Source: Erwinia phyllosphaerae
Lineage (GTDB): Bacteria; Pseudomonadota; Gammaproteobacteria; Enterobacterales; Enterobacteriaceae
Assembly (NCBI RefSeq): GCF_019132875.1
Contig: NZ_JAHSPF010000007.1
Location: 186,001 to 250,000 of the forward strand
Length of the DNA: 64,000 bases
Direction: 5' to 3'
The notes under the pieces were generated by a model. That model worked only from the letters and a program-made list of their open reading frames with translations, ran no database searches and was not told where the DNA came from. This document shows, piece by piece, positions 1 through 13,559 of the stretch. The position numbers and the translations under genes were made by a program. Numbering within the stretch: position 1 is the stretch's first letter; every line of letters starts with the position of its first letter.

Positions 1-805
<805 letters not shown>

Positions 806-1300
806 ATGGTAGACAATAAAAAACGGCCTGGAAAAGATCTCGACAGGATCGATCGCAACATCCTTAACGAACTGCAGAAGGATGGACGCATCTCAAACGT
901 CGAGCTTTCCAAACGCGTAGGTTTATCACCTACACCATGCCTTGAGCGTGTACGTCGTCTTGAAAGACAGGGGTTTATCCTTGGCTATACCGCCCAGCTG
1001 AATCCACACTATCTGGATGCGTCGCTGTTGGTATTCGTTGAGATTACTCTGAATCGTGGTGCGCCTGACGTGTTTGAGCAATTTAACGCCGCGGTGCAAA
1101 AACTTGAGGAAACTCAAGAGTGTCATCTTGTTTCAGGCGATTTCGACTATTTGTTGAAAACGCGCGTGCCGGATATGTCGGCCTATCGTAAATTACTGGG
1201 TGAAACCCTGCTGCGCCTGCCGGGCGTAAACGATACGCGGACCTATGTCGTGATGGAAGAAGTGAAACAAAGTAACCGGTTAGTCATTAAGACACGGTAA
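806..1300 (+). CDS. lrp: Leucine-responsive regulatory protein Lrp
   Basis: The 164-residue product is nearly identical to E. coli Lrp. It has an N-terminal helix-turn-helix (DRIDRNILNELQKDGRIS...VELSKRVGLSPTPCLERVRRLE, about residues 10-58) and a C-terminal RAM/AsnC ligand-binding domain. It is a cytoplasmic octamer/hexadecamer that activates or represses amino-acid metabolism, pili and transport genes in response to leucine. The ATG at 806 starts MVDNKKRPGKD, matching the family N-terminus; an in-frame ATG 39 bases upstream would add 13 non-conserved residues. It is separated from ftsK by 119 bases and probably transcribed independently. Confidence 0.98.
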   Translation: MVDNKKRPGKDLDRIDRNILNELQKDGRISNVELSKRVGLSPTPCLERVRRLERQGFILGYTAQLNPHYLDASLLVFVEITLNRGAPDVFEQFNAAVQKLEETQECHLVSGDFDYLLKTRVPDMSAYRKLLGETLLRLPGVNDTRTYVVMEEVKQSNRLVIKTR

Positions 1301-1333
1301 CACAGGGCAGGTGCAAAACCTGGTAGTTTTCGG

Positions 1334-1356
1334 TACACTCCTGTGAATTCATACAG
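1334..1356 (+). promoter_or_regulatory. ftsK promoter with LexA (SOS) box
   Basis: CTGTGAATTCATACAG at 1341-1356 fits the LexA consensus CTGT-N8-ACAG. TACACT at 1334-1339 is a plausible -10 hexamer directly touching the box; no strong -35 is visible. E. coli ftsK (dinH) is SOS-inducible from a LexA-controlled promoter in the same place, so repression by promoter occlusion is the likely mechanism. Confidence 0.75.
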
Positions 1357-1359
1357 GTT

Positions 1360-1383
1360 CAGCGTCGGGCTTGCCCGACGCTG
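1360..1383 (+). other. Perfect 11-bp hairpin in the lrp-ftsK gap
   Basis: The arms at 1360-1370 and 1373-1383 (CAGCGTCGGGC and its complement) flank a 2-base spacer. No T-run follows, so this is not a canonical intrinsic terminator. It starts 3 bases after the LexA box and lies in the ftsK 5' leader, 36 bases before the start codon. It may attenuate lrp read-through or structure the leader. Confidence 0.6.
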
Positions 1384-1419
1384 TTGCCTCCATAGTTTAC
1401 AGGCACCTGGAGAGTACTC

Positions 1420-4400
1420 TTGAGCCAGGAATACACAGAAGATAAAGAAGTGTCCTTACAGCCGTTAAGCAGTAGTCGTCGGCTGCTGGAAGCATTGTTG
1501 ATCGTTGTTGCTCTTTTTGCCGTCTATCTGATGGTAGCGTTGTTGAGCTTTAACCCTTCCGATCCCAGCTGGTCGCAAACCGCCTGGCATGAACCAATCC
1601 ACAATCTGGGTGGCAGTCCGGGCGCGTGGCTGGCCGATACGCTATTTTTCATTTTTGGCGTCATGGCCTATGCCATTCCTCCTGTTATCCTCGGGCTATG
1701 CTGGATTACCTTTCGTCAGCGACATTCGCAGGACTATATTGACTACTTTGCCGTTGCGCTGCGCCTGATTGGCGTACTGGCGCTGGTAGTCACTTCTTGT
1801 GGTCTTGCTGCGCTAAATGCTGATGATATCTGGTATTTTGCCTCCGGCGGCGTTATCGGCAGCCTGTTAAGCAACGCCATGGCCCCCTGGTTTAGTCCGG
1901 CAGGCGGCACGTTAACGCTTCTTTGCGTTTGGGCTGCGAGTGTGACGCTGTATACAGGCTGGTCGTGGCTGACCATTGCTGAAAAAATTGGCGCGGCGGT
2001 CATGGGCATATTGACCTTTGCCAGCAACCGTTCACGTGATGAAGAGCGTTGGCAGGAAGAGTACGATGACGAAGAACATGAACCGGCACCTGTTTTAAAG
2101 AAAAGCGCGCGTCGTGAAGAAGACGATGTGCTATTAAATCAGTCAGCAAATTTTTATGAAGATGATGACAGCGACCCGCTGTTAAGCAAGCCTGCGGCTG
2201 CTCCGGCTGCTCCGGCTGCTCCGGCTGCTCCGGCTGCTCCGGCTGCTCCGGCTGCTCCGGCTGCTCCGGCTGCTGTAGCTTCCCATACAGCTGCAGCACA
2301 GGGTGCGGCTACGGCGACCTTGGCAGCATCAACCCCGGTATCATCGGCAGCTGCTCCCGCCTCCACGCATACTGAACAGGCATTTTCGGCCGTCAAAGCC
2401 CCGGAACTTTATCGTTTTGAAGTGCCGGCAGAGACACCTGCACCAACCGTGCCCGTTGCTGAAGAAGATGATGCTCCGCGCATGGGTAACTGGCAGGAAG
2501 CCTCGGCTTCACCTTTTGATTTTTCTACGCCGCAAGCTACTCATTCCACTGAGATAGAACCGCATGCGGCTAATGTAGCGCAAGCGAGTGCTGTAGCCTC
2601 GGCGGCCTTTATGCCTGGCTTCAGCGCTACCAGTGAAACCACTAATCCGCAGGTGAAGCAGGGAATCGGGCCAGCGTTACCGCGGCCTAATCCCGTTAAG
2701 CTTCCCACCCGCCGCGAATTAGCTTCCTACGGTATTAAACTGCCGTCGCAGCGTATTGCAGAGGAAAAGGCGAAGGAAGAAGAGCAGCGCCTGCAGCAGG
2801 CCGTTGATTCTGAAGCAGAGCAGCAGGATGAAACGCATCTGCGCGAGGCTTTCGATGCTCAACAACAGGCTCGCTATGGGGAACCGGCTGCGGCTGAAGC
2901 AAGTGCGGAAGATGAGGAAGAAATCCGACATCAGGCCGAGCTTGCCCGCCAGTTTGCCGGGCAGCAGAGCGAGCGCTATGCCGGGCAGCGAAGTACCTCG
3001 GCGATGGTAGCAAATACCGCGGGTGCTTTTGATTTCTTACCGGCGGAAGAGGCGGCTAAAGTCGAAGGCGCTTCGTTTACGTCATCAGCTGCGGCGGAGC
3101 CAGTCAAACCAGCACCGTCGTGGCAGCAGCCAGCGCAGCAGCAGGAACCTGAGCAGCCAGCTACACCGTCATGGCAGCGGCCAGCACCACAGCAGGAACC
3201 TGAGCAGCCAGCTATACCATCATGGCAGCAGCCAGCCTCGCAGCAGGAGCCTGTACAGCCAGCTACACCGTCATGGCAGCGGCCAGCGCAGCAGCAGGAA
3301 CCTGAGCAGCCAGCCGCTCCTTCGTGGCAGCGATCAGCACCGCAGCAGGAGCCTGTACAGCCAGCTACACCGTCATGGCAGCGGCCAGCGCCACAGCAGG
3401 AGCCTGTGCAGCCAGCCGCACCTTCGTGGCAGCAGCCAGCCCCACAGCAGGAGCCTGTACAGCCAGCTACACCTTCGTGGCAGCGACCAGCGCCACAGCA
3501 GGAGCCTGTACAGCCAGCTATCCCTTCGTGGCAGCAGCCAGCACGGCAGCAGGCTCAGCCAGCTACACCTTCGTGGCAGCGGCCAGCACCACAGCAGGAA
3601 CCTGAGCAGCCAGCCGCTCCTTCGTGGCAGCGACCAGCACCGCAGCAGGAGCCTGAGCAGCCAGCTACACCTTCGTGGCAGCGATCAGCACCGCAGCAGG
3701 AACCTGAGCAGCCAGCTACCCCTTCGTGGCAGCAGCCAGTACAGCAACCGGAGCCTGCGCCAGAAATAAAGGTGGAAGATAGCCTGTTCCACCCATTCCT
3801 GGTGCGTCATGAGCAGCCGCTGGAAAAACCAACCACGCCACTGCCAACGCTGGACTTGCTGACGGCTCCACCAGCGGAAGCCGAGCCGGTAGATATGTTT
3901 GCGCTTGAGCAAACGGCACGGCTGGTTGAAGCTCGCCTGGGCGACTATCGCGTCAAAGCAGAAGTCGTGGGTATCTCTCCAGGACCGGTTATTACACGGT
4001 TTGAACTGGATCTGGCACCTGGCGTTAAGGCTGCTCGTATTTCTAATCTGTCACGCGATTTGGCCCGTTCGCTTTCCGCAGTAGCGGTACGCGTCGTGGA
4101 AGTTATTCCCGGTAAGCCGTATGTGGGTCTTGAATTGCCTAATAAGCATCGCCAGACCGTCTATATGCGTGAAGTACTGGAATGCGACATGTTCCGCGAT
4201 AATCCTTCGCCGCTTTCCGTGGTGTTGGGTAAGGATATCGCTGGAGAGCCGGTCGTGGCCGACCTGGCAAAAATGCCGCATTTACTGGTAGCGGGTACTA
4301 CCGGCTCGGGTAAATCCGTTGGCGTAAACGCCATGATTATCAGCATGCTCTATAAAGCCACGCCGGAAGAAGTGCGCTTTATCATGATCGACCCGAAAAT

Positions 4401-5316
4401 GCTTGAGCTGTCGGTTTATGAAGGTATTCCGCATCTGTTAACAGAAGTGGTTACCGACATGAAGGACGCGGCTAACGCATTGCGCTGGAGCGTGGGCGAA
4501 ATGGAGCGCCGCTATAAGCTTATGTCTGCGCTGGGCGTGCGTAATCTGGCTGGCTATAACGAGAAGGTCAGGCTGGCGGAAGAGATGGGGCGTCCGATTC
4601 CGGATCCGTTCTGGAAGCCGGGCGACAGCATGGAAACGTCGCCGCCAATGCTGGAAAAGCTGCCTTATATCGTGGTGCTGGTTGACGAGTTTGCCGATCT
4701 GATGATGGCGGTAGGCAAAAAAGTGGAAGAGCTGATTGCCCGTCTGGCACAGAAGGCGCGTGCGGCAGGTATTCACCTTGTACTGGCAACGCAGCGCCCG
4801 TCGGTAGATGTCATCACCGGCCTGATTAAAGCCAACATTCCAACTCGTATTGCCTTTACGGTTTCCAGCAAGATCGACTCGCGTACGATCCTCGATCAGG
4901 GCGGTGCCGAATCGCTGCTGGGTATGGGCGATATGCTGTATATGCCGCCAAACTCCTCAATGCCGGTACGCGTGCACGGTGCTTTCGTCAGGGATGAGGA
5001 AGTGCATGCAGTGGTTCAGGACTGGAAAGCTCGCGGTCGTCCGCAGTATATAGAAAGCATCACTGCGGGCGAAGAGAGTGAAAGCGCTGCCATGGGACTT
5101 GATGGCGACGAAGAACTCGATCCGCTTTTCGATCAGGCTGTGTCGTTTGTTGTTGAAAAACGTCGCGCCTCGATATCTGGCGTTCAGCGGCAGTTCCGCA
5201 TCGGTTATAACCGAGCGGCACGCATTATTGAACAGATGGAAGCGCAGAGCATAGTTTCGCCGCCGGGCCACAACGGCAATCGCGAAGTGCTTTCACCGCC
5301 GCCGCATGAGATGTAA
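1420..5316 (+). CDS. ftsK: DNA translocase FtsK
   Basis: The 1298-residue protein couples septum formation to chromosome segregation. The N-terminal 210 residues hold four membrane segments and the essential division domain. A long Ala/Pro/Gln linker (about 215-850) follows. The C-terminal RecA-like motor carries Walker A GTTGSGKS (959-966) and Walker [13 protein letters not shown], and the gamma winged helix near the end ([17 protein letters not shown]) reads KOPS and activates XerCD. The start is TTG at 1420 ([11 protein letters not shown]), as in E. coli, with GGAG 8-10 bases upstream. The linker is longer in repeats than, and differs from, the E. coli one; the motor is highly conserved. 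Confidence 0.97.
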   Translation: MSQEYTEDKEVSLQPLSSSRRLLEALLIVVALFAVYLMVALLSFNPSDPSWSQTAWHEPIHNLGGSPGAWLADTLFFIFGVMAYAIPPVILGLCWITFRQRHSQDYIDYFAVALRLIGVLALVVTSCGLAALNADDIWYFASGGVIGSLLSNAMAPWFSPAGGTLTLLCVWAASVTLYTGWSWLTIAEKIGAAVMGILTFASNRSRDEERWQEEYDDEEHEPAPVLKKSARREEDDVLLNQSANFYEDDDSDPLLSKPAAAPAAPAAPAAPAAPAAPAAPAAPAAVASHTAAAQGAATATLAASTPVSSAAAPASTHTEQAFSAVKAPELYRFEVPAETPAPTVPVAEEDDAPRMGNWQEASASPFDFSTPQATHSTEIEPHAANVAQASAVASAAFMPGFSATSETTNPQVKQGIGPALPRPNPVKLPTRRELASYGIKLPSQRIAEEKAKEEEQRLQQAVDSEAEQQDETHLREAFDAQQQARYGEPAAAEASAEDEEEIRHQAELARQFAGQQSERYAGQRSTSAMVANTAGAFDFLPAEEAAKVEGASFTSSAAAEPVKPAPSWQQPAQQQEPEQPATPSWQRPAPQQEPEQPAIPSWQQPASQQEPVQPATPSWQRPAQQQEPEQPAAPSWQRSAPQQEPVQPATPSWQRPAPQQEPVQPAAPSWQQPAPQQEPVQPATPSWQRPAPQQEPVQPAIPSWQQPARQQAQPATPSWQRPAPQQEPEQPAAPSWQRPAPQQEPEQPATPSWQRSAPQQEPEQPATPSWQQPVQQPEPAPEIKVEDSLFHPFLVRHEQPLEKPTTPLPTLDLLTAPPAEAEPVDMFALEQTARLVEARLGDYRVKAEVVGISPGPVITRFELDLAPGVKAARISNLSRDLARSLSAVAVRVVEVIPGKPYVGLELPNKHRQTVYMREVLECDMFRDNPSPLSVVLGKDIAGEPVVADLAKMPHLLVAGTTGSGKSVGVNAMIISMLYKATPEEVRFIMIDPKMLELSVYEGIPHLLTEVVTDMKDAANALRWSVGEMERRYKLMSALGVRNLAGYNEKVRLAEEMGRPIPDPFWKPGDSMETSPPMLEKLPYIVVLVDEFADLMMAVGKKVEELIARLAQKARAAGIHLVLATQRPSVDVITGLIKANIPTRIAFTVSSKIDSRTILDQGGAESLLGMGDMLYMPPNSSMPVRVHGAFVRDEEVHAVVQDWKARGRPQYIESITAGEESESAAMGLDGDEELDPLFDQAVSFVVEKRRASISGVQRQFRIGYNRAARIIEQMEAQSIVSPPGHNGNREVLSPPPHEM
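2203..2274 (+). repeat. Eight perfect 9-bp tandem repeats in the FtsK linker
   Basis: The unit CCGGCTGCT occurs eight times without a mismatch and encodes (Pro-Ala-Ala)8. Because the unit is a multiple of three, slippage would change linker length without a frameshift. It lies just after the membrane domain, in the disordered linker. Confidence 0.95.
3115..3768 (+). repeat. 51-bp repeat array in the FtsK linker (about 13 units)
   Basis: About 13 copies of a 17-residue unit of the form PSWQ-(R/Q)-PAPQQEP-(E/V)-QPA-(T/A/I) occupy residues 566-783; one unit is shortened by two residues and the last is degenerate. Each copy carries one tryptophan. Alternative frames stay open across the array only because of its biased composition. 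Confidence 0.95.
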
Positions 5317-5324
5317 CGCGTAAC

Positions 5325-5351
5325 CAACGGGCCGGATTATCCGGCCCGTTG
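5325..5351 (+). terminator. Probable ftsK terminator
   Basis: An 11-bp perfect stem (5325-5335 with 5341-5351) with a 5-base loop lies 9 bases after the ftsK stop. The following tract AATTTCC is only weakly T-rich, so termination may be partial. Confidence 0.6.
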
Positions 5352-5481
5352 AATTTCCAGCGATTGTCTCCATATCATATCCGTGTAATCAGCTAATTCC
5401 CCTGTTGTTATCTCTGCCGCCTGGCTACAGTTAAGGCTGCCCGCTAACCGGGATAAAAAAGTTTCAATAAGGATGCCGTAA

Positions 5482-6093
5482 ATGAAAAAATTGACGATCA
5501 CATGCTGCCTGCTTGCTTCTTTTGCTTCTGCCAGCGTCATGGCCGATGCCTCTGCTGATTTACAGCAGCGCCTGGATAAAGTAACCAGTTTTCATGCCAG
5601 CTTTACCCAAAAAGTTACCGACGGCAGCGGCCAGTCCGTTCAGGATGGGGAAGGCGAGCTGTGGGTAAAACGTCCCGATTTATTCAACTGGCACATGACC
5701 GCGCCCGATGAAAGCGTACTGATTTCCGATGGCAAAACCCTGTGGTTTTACAACCCGTTTGTTGAGCAGGTCAGCGCGACCTGGTTGAAAGACGCCACCA
5801 GCAATACGCCATTTATGCTGATCGCTCGTAACCAGCGCAGCGACTGGAAGCAGTACAACATTAAGCAGCTTGGTGACAACTTTGAGCTGACGCCAAAATC
5901 GACCGACGGCAACCTGAAACAGTTTACGATTAACGTTTCAACCAACGGTACCATTAACCAGTTCAGCGCGGTGGAGCAGGATGGTCAGCGCAGCAGCTAC
6001 AGCCTGAAAAGCCAGCAAAACGGCGCGGTTAATCCTGATAAATTCCGCTTCACTCCGCCAAAAGGCGTGACGCTGGACGATCAACGTCAGTGA
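5482..6093 (+). CDS. lolA: Periplasmic outer-membrane lipoprotein carrier LolA
   Basis: This 203-residue protein has a signal peptide ([14 protein letters not shown]...SVMA, cleavage near residue 21). The mature part closely matches E. coli LolA ([46 protein letters not shown]). It collects lipoproteins released by LolCDE at the inner membrane and delivers them through the periplasm to LolB. It is followed after 7 bases by rarA, so the two are co-transcribed. Confidence 0.97.
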   Translation: MKKLTITCCLLASFASASVMADASADLQQRLDKVTSFHASFTQKVTDGSGQSVQDGEGELWVKRPDLFNWHMTAPDESVLISDGKTLWFYNPFVEQVSATWLKDATSNTPFMLIARNQRSDWKQYNIKQLGDNFELTPKSTDGNLKQFTINVSTNGTINQFSAVEQDGQRSSYSLKSQQNGAVNPDKFRFTPPKGVTLDDQRQ

Positions 6094-6100
6094 GGTCAGC

Positions 6101-7444
6101 GTGAGCAACCTGTCTCTGGATTTTTCCCATAACGAGTTTCAACCCCTGGCCGCGCGCATGCGGCCTCGGACGCTGGCTGAATATATCGGACAGCAGCATC
6201 TGCTGGCTTCCGGCAAACCTTTGCCGCGCGCTATCGAAGCCGGACATCTGCATTCGATGATCCTCTGGGGGCCGCCAGGCACGGGTAAAACCACGCTGGC
6301 GGAGATTATTGGTCACTACGGCCAGGCTGACGTTGAGCGCATCTCCGCTGTTACCTCCGGCATCAAGGAAATTCGGGAGGCGATTGAGCGAGCGCGGCAA
6401 AGTCGTCATGCCGGACGGCGTACCATTCTGTTTGTTGATGAGGTTCATCGCTTTAATAAAAGCCAGCAGGATGCGTTTCTGCCGCATATTGAAGATGGCA
6501 CTATCACTTTTATCGGTGCCACTACTGAGAATCCCTCATTTGAGCTAAATTCTGCATTGCTTTCCCGCGCGCGCGTTTATCTGCTGAAGTCTCTGACCAC
6601 TGAAGATATTGAGCAGGTCCTGGATCAGGCGATGAAAGATGGCGAGCGGGGCTACGGTAAGCAGAATATCATCCTGCCGGATGATACCCGCAGGATGATA
6701 GCCGAGCTGGTAAATGGCGATGCTCGTCGTTCACTGAACACGCTGGAAATGATGGCCGATATGGCAGAAGCGGATAGCAAAGGCCAGCGTATCCTGACGC
6801 CACAACTGCTTACTGAAGTATCCGGCGAGCGGAGCGCCCGCTTCGATAATAAAGGCGATCGCTTTTACAACCTGATTTCAGCGCTACATAAATCGGTGCG
6901 CGGTTCCGCGCCTGACGCGGCACTTTACTGGTATGCACGAATCATTACGGCAGGCGGCGACCCGCTATATGTCGCGCGCCGCCTGTTAGCTATCGCTTCA
7001 GAAGATGTTGGCAATGCCGATCCCCGGGGTATGCAGGTAGCGATTTCCGCCTGGGATTGCTTTACCCGGGTTGGGCCAGCGGAAGGTGAACGAGCTATCG
7101 CCCAGGCTATCGTCTATCTGGCCTGCGCGCCGAAAAGCAACGCCGTCTATACCGCTTTTAAAGCGGCGATGCGTGATGCACGCGACAAGCCCGATTTTGA
7201 TGTTCCCGAGCATCTACGCAACGCGCCAACGAAGCTAATGAAAGAGATGGGGCTGGGCGCAGAATATCGTTATGCGCACGATGAGCCCGGCGGTTATGCC
7301 GCAGGAGAGAACTATTTTCCGGCTGAAATGGCACAGACGCGTTATTACCAGCCAACCTCTCGCGGGCTGGAAGGGAAGATTGGTGAAAAGCTCGCCTGGC
7401 TTGCCGGACAGGATCAAAATAGCCCGACAAAACGCTATCGCTGA
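6101..7444 (+). CDS. rarA: Replication-associated recombination protein A (AAA+ ATPase)
   Basis: The 447-residue product is RarA (MgsA), a clamp-loader-like AAA+ ATPase that acts at stalled replication forks. GPPGTGKT (57-64) is Walker [19 protein letters not shown] holds Walker B, and [18 protein letters not shown] spans the sensor 1 region. The C-terminal half (YARRIIT-like helices, [15 protein letters not shown]) is the tetramerisation domain. Translation starts at GTG 6101 ([13 protein letters not shown]), as in E. coli, 7 bases after lolA. Confidence 0.97.
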   Translation: MSNLSLDFSHNEFQPLAARMRPRTLAEYIGQQHLLASGKPLPRAIEAGHLHSMILWGPPGTGKTTLAEIIGHYGQADVERISAVTSGIKEIREAIERARQSRHAGRRTILFVDEVHRFNKSQQDAFLPHIEDGTITFIGATTENPSFELNSALLSRARVYLLKSLTTEDIEQVLDQAMKDGERGYGKQNIILPDDTRRMIAELVNGDARRSLNTLEMMADMAEADSKGQRILTPQLLTEVSGERSARFDNKGDRFYNLISALHKSVRGSAPDAALYWYARIITAGGDPLYVARRLLAIASEDVGNADPRGMQVAISAWDCFTRVGPAEGERAIAQAIVYLACAPKSNAVYTAFKAAMRDARDKPDFDVPEHLRNAPTKLMKEMGLGAEYRYAHDEPGGYAAGENYFPAEMAQTRYYQPTSRGLEGKIGEKLAWLAGQDQNSPTKRYR

Positions 7445-8821
<1,377 letters not shown>

Positions 8822-8838
8822 TTTCCCTTTCTGATAAA

Positions 8839-8871
8839 AAACCTGTGGCTTAACGGCCGCAGGTTTTTTTT
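8839..8871 (+). terminator. serS intrinsic terminator
   Basis: An 11-bp stem (8839-8849 with 8856-8866, one G-U pair) with a 6-base loop ends in a run of eight or more T residues, starting 18 bases after the serS stop. Confidence 0.9.
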
Positions 8872-9140
8872 ATTTGTCGCGGTGTAACGCTGCCGCTTTA
8901 ACGCCTGTCATATCCAGCAATAAATATAATCGATTAAAAATTCCTCTTTGTTTTATTTCCTTTTATTTCAATGATATAAATTTAATTTCAGCATTTTGAA
9001 CATTATTTGGCTTTTTACGGATAAAAAAAATAAATCGGCCCACGGCAAATTGTGCGGTGGCCAAATTCAGGCCGTTGACTTTAATCCGGCTGGTGGCATT
9101 ATTCGCGCAAAATCATCTCTCTTTTGGTCGTCTCCTGACT
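8872..9140 (+). promoter_or_regulatory. AT-rich upstream region of ycaD
   Basis: This stretch has no convincing gene. TATAAT at 8925-8930 is a possible -10 for ycaD but lacks a good -35 at the right distance. The dmsABC operon found between serS and ycaD in E. coli K-12 is absent. Confidence 0.35.
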
Positions 9141-10289
9141 ATGTCAACCTGGTCCCGTCCCGTTATTATGCTGCTCTGCGGTTTACTGCTGCTGACGATT
9201 TCTGTCGCCGTGCTGAATACGCTGGTGCCGCTCTGGCTTACGCACGATTTACTGCCTACCTGGCAGATTGGTGCCGTCAGCTCCGCTTATTTTACCGGCA
9301 ACCTGGTCGGAACATTAATGGCGGGATGGCTAATTAAGAGACTGGGCTTTAATCAGGCCTATTATATTGCGACAGCCTTATTCGCCCTGGCGACGGCCGC
9401 TATGGGTCTCGAACAGGGGTTCTGGATGTGGTCGATCTGGCGCTTCGTTGCCGGCATTGGCTGTGCGCTGATCTGGGTCGTCGTGGAAAGTGCTCTGTTA
9501 TGTAGCGGCACGTTACGCAACCGGGGACGACTACTCGCTGCCTACATGATTGTTTACTACCTTGCGACGGTTATCGGCCAGCTGTTAGTCAGCAAGATTT
9601 CTACCGAACTGCTGCATACGCTGCCGTGGGTAACCGCTCTTATCGTTGCCGCTATTTTGCCGCTGGTTTTCACCCGAATTACGGCAAAAGGCGAGAGCGA
9701 AGAGGCTCCCGGACGGATGTGGTCCATGCTGCGCCGCCGCAGCGCCAGGCTGGGGATCAATGGCTGTATTATTTCCGGGATACTGCTTGGCTCGCTGTAT
9801 GGATTAATGCCGCTCTATCTTTCTCATCAGGGTATGAGCGATGCAACAGTAGGCTACTGGATGGCTTTGATGGTCAGCGCAGGCATTATCGGCCAGTGGC
9901 CGGTTGGCCGTCTTGCGGATCGCTATGGCCGTCTGCTGGTGCTGCGCGTGCAGGTCTTTGGCGTGATTTTGGGCGCGCTGGCAATGCTCAGCAATGCCGC
10001 AATGGCACCAGCCTTGTTCGTGCTGGGCTGTGCCGGGTTTACGCTTTATCCGGTCGCTATGTCGTGGGCATGCGAGAAAGTGGCCCACCATGAGCTGGTC
10101 GCAATGAACCAGGCGCTGCTGCTGAGTTACACCACCGGCAGCCTGGCCGGACCAGCACTTACTTCTATGCTGATGCAAAGCTATTCCGACCGCGTGCTGT
10201 TTGTCACTATTGCTACGGTAGCGCTGGTTTATCTGGCTATGCTGCTACGTAAGGCCGACCGTCACGCTACGCCGATCGCCCATGCCTGA
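9141..10289 (+). CDS. ycaD: MFS transporter YcaD
   Basis: The 382-residue inner-membrane protein has about 12 predicted helices. It matches the E. coli YcaD family in length and in blocks such as [45 protein letters not shown] and [18 protein letters not shown], the last resembling the MFS loop signature. The substrate is unknown. The ATG at 9141 ([11 protein letters not shown]) matches the family N-terminus but has no obvious ribosome site; an in-frame upstream start would add 28 residues. It converges on pflA. Confidence 0.9.
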   Translation: MSTWSRPVIMLLCGLLLLTISVAVLNTLVPLWLTHDLLPTWQIGAVSSAYFTGNLVGTLMAGWLIKRLGFNQAYYIATALFALATAAMGLEQGFWMWSIWRFVAGIGCALIWVVVESALLCSGTLRNRGRLLAAYMIVYYLATVIGQLLVSKISTELLHTLPWVTALIVAAILPLVFTRITAKGESEEAPGRMWSMLRRRSARLGINGCIISGILLGSLYGLMPLYLSHQGMSDATVGYWMALMVSAGIIGQWPVGRLADRYGRLLVLRVQVFGVILGALAMLSNAAMAPALFVLGCAGFTLYPVAMSWACEKVAHHELVAMNQALLLSYTTGSLAGPALTSMLMQSYSDRVLFVTIATVALVYLAMLLRKADRHATPIAHA

Positions 10290-10302
10290 TCGGCTTTGGT
10301 AG

Positions 10303-10327
10303 AGTGAGCGGGTTTCTTCCGCTCGCT
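10303..10327. terminator. Hairpin between convergent ycaD and pflA
   Basis: A 9-bp stem (10303-10311 with 10319-10327, one G-U pair) with a T-rich loop lies between the two stops and overlaps the last two bases of pflA. There is no strong T-run on either side. Confidence 0.5.
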
Positions 10328-11066
10328 AATACATTACCTTGTGGCCGTACTCTTCCAGGATATGCTTGACCCGCTCCATCGTTTCCGTCCTGGGAGGATG
10401 CACGCCGTCAAGCTTGTACTCTTCGCCCATCGCCAGCCATTTATGTTTACCCAATTCGTGATAGGGCAGCAGCTCTATTTTTTCTACATTGCCCATATCA
10501 CGCGTAAATGCACCCAGCCGATGCGCCGAATCATCGTCATCGGAATAACCGGGCACCACGACAAAGCGTATCCAGGTACGAATATTCTTTTTGGCAAGAT
10601 AGCGAGCAAAATCCATAGTGCGATGGTTAGAGACGCCAACCAGAATCTGATGGATGTCATCGTTTATCTGCTTTAAATCCAGCATTACCAGGTCGGTTAC
10701 TTCCAGCAGCTCATCAATCACCGGATCGTAACGACGCACAAAGCCGTTGGTATCCAGGCAGGTATTGATTCCTTCAGCACGGCAAGCGCGAAACCAGTTG
10801 CGCACGAACTCTGCCTGCAGAATGGCTTCGCCGCCGGAAGCGGTAACGCCGCCGCCCGATGCGTTCATAAAGTGGCGATAGGTCACCACTTCCTTCATTA
10901 GCTCTTCAACCGTAATCTCCTGACCGCCGTGGGTATCCCAGGTGTCACGGTTGTGGCAATAGAGGCAGCGCATCAGGCAGCCCTGAAAGAAGGTGATAAA
11001 GCGGATGCCGGGGCCGTCAACGGTCCCGCATGATTCAAACGAGTGGATACGGCCTTTTACTGACAT
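10326..11066 (-). CDS. pflA: Pyruvate formate-lyase-activating enzyme
   Basis: The 246-residue radical SAM protein generates the glycyl radical on PflB. The CxxxCxxC cluster-binding triad is C30, C34 and C37 ([16 protein letters not shown]), and [16 protein letters not shown] is the SAM-contacting glycine-rich region. Length and sequence match E. coli PflA throughout. It lies downstream of pflB, separated by 139 bases containing the pflB terminator, so it is expressed by read-through or its own promoter. Confidence 0.98.
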   Translation of the reverse strand: MSVKGRIHSFESCGTVDGPGIRFITFFQGCLMRCLYCHNRDTWDTHGGQEITVEELMKEVVTYRHFMNASGGGVTASGGEAILQAEFVRNWFRACRAEGINTCLDTNGFVRRYDPVIDELLEVTDLVMLDLKQINDDIHQILVGVSNHRTMDFARYLAKKNIRTWIRFVVVPGYSDDDDSAHRLGAFTRDMGNVEKIELLPYHELGKHKWLAMGEEYKLDGVHPPRTETMERVKHILEEYGHKVMY

Positions 11067-11174
11067 TGCGATGTTTTCTCCACGGTAATCCCGCCTTCAG
11101 GCAGGGACGCAGTCTGCAGCTGCGTTAAGTCTTTTTTGCCAGCGACCCACAAGATGGCTGGCAAAACAGACTAA

Positions 11175-11200
11175 AAAAGCTCCGGCGACCCGGAGCTTTT
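11175..11200 (-). terminator. pflB intrinsic terminator
   Basis: An 11-bp stem (11175-11185 with 11190-11200) and CGAC loop lies just past the pflB stop. Read on the minus strand it ends in six T residues. The A/T flanks could make it work in both directions. Confidence 0.88.
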
Positions 11201-11205
11201 ACTCT

Positions 11206-13488
11206 TTACATGGTTTTAGTGAAGGTACGGGTAATCACATCCTGCTGTTGTTCTTTCGTCAGGGAGTTAAAACGCACCGCGTAACCTGAAACACGAATGG
11301 TCAGCTGAGGATATTTCTCTGGATCGTTCATCGCCTCCAGCAGCATCTCGCGGTTCATGACGTTGACATTCAGATGCTGCCCACCTTCGATGCTGGATTC
11401 GTGATGGAAATAGCCATCCATCAGACCGGCAAGGTTAGCCTTACGGACATCATCATCTTTACCCAGGGCGTTAGGCACAATGGAGAAGGTGTAGGAGATA
11501 CCATCTTTCGCATAGGCAAAAGGCAGTTTCGCTACGGATGTCAAAGAGGCGACAGCACCTTTCTGGTCACGTCCATGCATTGGGTTTGCGCCCGGGCCAA
11601 ATGGTGCGCCTGCGCGGCGACCGTCTGGCGTATTACCTGTTTTTTTACCGTAAACCACGTTGGAGGTAATTGTCAGCACAGACTGCGTTGGTACCGCGTT
11701 GCGATAGGTCTGCAGCTGCTGAATTTTCTTCATAAAGCGTTCGACGAGGTCGCAGGCGATATCGTCCACGCGCGCATCATTATTACCAAACTGCGGATAT
11801 TCACCCTCAATTTTGAAATCTACCGCCAGGCCATCTTCATCACGTAAAGGTGAAACTTTAGCGTATTTGATAGCGGACAGTGAATCGGCAGCCACAGACA
11901 GACCGGCGATACCGCAGGCCATGGTGCGGTAAACGTCACGATCGTGCAGCGCCATCAGTGAAGCTTCGTAACTGTATTTGTCATGCATATAGTGAATGAC
12001 GTTCAGGGCGGTTACATACTGTTTTGCCAGCCAGTCCATAAAGTGATCCATACGGCCCAGCACTTTGTCATAGTCCAGCACGTCGTCCATCATTGGCGCT
12101 TCTTTCGGGCCCACCTGCATTTTAAGCTTTTCATCCATGCCACCGTTAATGGCGTAAAGCATGGTTTTAGCGAGGTTGGCGCGTGCACCGAAGAACTGCA
12201 TCTGTTTGCCCACGATCATTGGGCTAACGCAGCAGGCGATAGCGTAATCGTCGTTATTGAAATCCGGGCGCATCAAATCGTCATTCTCATACTGTACGGA
12301 TGACGTATCGATAGAAACCTTGGCCGCAAATTTCTTAAAGTTCAGCGGCAGCTTTTCAGACCAGAGAATGGTCATATTAGGCTCAGGTGAGGGGCCCATC
12401 GTGTAAAGCGTATTCAGGAAGCGGAAGCTGTTTTTAGTGACCAGCGTACGCCCGTCAACGCCCATGCCTGCCAGTGACTCTGTCGCCCAGATAGGGTCGC
12501 CGGAGAAGAGTTCGTCATACTCTGGCGTGCGCAGGAAGCGAACCATACGCAGTTTCATTACCAGATGGTCAATCAGCTCCTGAGCGTCCTGCTCGGTGAT
12601 TTTGCCAGCCTGCAGATCGCGTTCAATATAGATATCAAGGAACGTAGAAACGCGGCCAAACGACATTGCCGCGCCGTTTTGCGATTTGACCGCGGCCAGA
12701 TAACCAAAGTAGGTCCACTGTACGGCTTCCTGAGCGCTTTTCGCTGGTTCAGAAATATCGCAGCCATATTTTGCAGCCATCTCTTTAATCTGCTGCAGCG
12801 CACGATGCTGATCGGCAATTTCTTCGCGCAGGCGGATAGTCGCTTCAAGGTTAACGCCATTTTCAAGATCGCTTTGCAGTGAAGTGAACTGAGCAAACTT
12901 GTCTTTCATCAACCTGTCGATGCCGTAAAGGGCAACGCGACGATAGTCACCGATAATGCGGCCGCGACCATAAGCATCCGGCAGCCCGGTTAATACACCC
13001 GATTTACGGCAGCGCAGAATGTCGGGCGTATAAACATCGAAAACGCCCTGGTTATGTGTTTTACGGTATTCGGTAAAAACCTTTTTCAGGCCGGCATCCA
13101 GTTCGCGTCCGTAAACTTTACAGGAGCCTTCCACCATTTTGATGCCGCCAAAAGGGATCAGGGCGCGCTTAAGAGGCGCTTCAGTTTGTAAGCCAACAAT
13201 GGTTTCCAGTTTGCGATCGATATAACCGGCGTCATGAGAGGTAATGGTGGAAGCCAGATCGGTATCAAAATCCACCGGCGCATGGGTACGGTTTTCCAGC
13301 TTAATGCCTTCCATCACCTTATCCCACAGGGCCGTGGTTGCCGGTGTCGCGCCACTCAAAAATGCTTCGTCACCTTCATAGGGAGTATAGTTTTTTTGAA
13401 TGAAGTCACGGACGTTGATGCTGTTCTGCCATTCGCCTTGTGCAAAGCCTGCCCAGGCAGCTGCCTGGTTTACATTTTGCTCGCTCAT
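11206..13488 (-). CDS. pflB: Formate acetyltransferase (pyruvate formate-lyase)
   Basis: At 760 residues it equals E. coli PflB. Under anaerobiosis it converts pyruvate and CoA to acetyl-CoA and formate in the cytoplasm. The catalytic cysteine pair is visible in IACCVSPM (about 418-419) and the glycyl-radical loop in RVSGYAVRF near residue 735. An AAGGTG ribosome site lies 5 bases before ATG 13488. It follows focA by 71 bases that contain a small inverted repeat (13522-13536), consistent with a focA-pflB operon. Confidence 0.99.
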   Translation of the reverse strand: MSEQNVNQAAAWAGFAQGEWQNSINVRDFIQKNYTPYEGDEAFLSGATPATTALWDKVMEGIKLENRTHAPVDFDTDLASTITSHDAGYIDRKLETIVGLQTEAPLKRALIPFGGIKMVEGSCKVYGRELDAGLKKVFTEYRKTHNQGVFDVYTPDILRCRKSGVLTGLPDAYGRGRIIGDYRRVALYGIDRLMKDKFAQFTSLQSDLENGVNLEATIRLREEIADQHRALQQIKEMAAKYGCDISEPAKSAQEAVQWTYFGYLAAVKSQNGAAMSFGRVSTFLDIYIERDLQAGKITEQDAQELIDHLVMKLRMVRFLRTPEYDELFSGDPIWATESLAGMGVDGRTLVTKNSFRFLNTLYTMGPSPEPNMTILWSEKLPLNFKKFAAKVSIDTSSVQYENDDLMRPDFNNDDYAIACCVSPMIVGKQMQFFGARANLAKTMLYAINGGMDEKLKMQVGPKEAPMMDDVLDYDKVLGRMDHFMDWLAKQYVTALNVIHYMHDKYSYEASLMALHDRDVYRTMACGIAGLSVAADSLSAIKYAKVSPLRDEDGLAVDFKIEGEYPQFGNNDARVDDIACDLVERFMKKIQQLQTYRNAVPTQSVLTITSNVVYGKKTGNTPDGRRAGAPFGPGANPMHGRDQKGAVASLTSVAKLPFAYAKDGISYTFSIVPNALGKDDDVRKANLAGLMDGYFHHESSIEGGQHLNVNVMNREMLLEAMNDPEKYPQLTIRVSGYAVRFNSLTKEQQQDVITRTFTKTM

Positions 13489-13559
13489 GTGATCACCTTT
13501 TAAATGAAGTTCTTTTATTCCTGCTGCCTGGCAGCAAGGTCAAATCCTGTTGCTGGCAA

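Noticed and set aside
3023-3769. Long alternative frame across the ftsK repeat region
   Set aside because: It stays open only because the 51-bp repeat array lacks stops in other frames; the product is an Arg/Ser/His-rich repeat without start signal, inside the certain ftsK frame.
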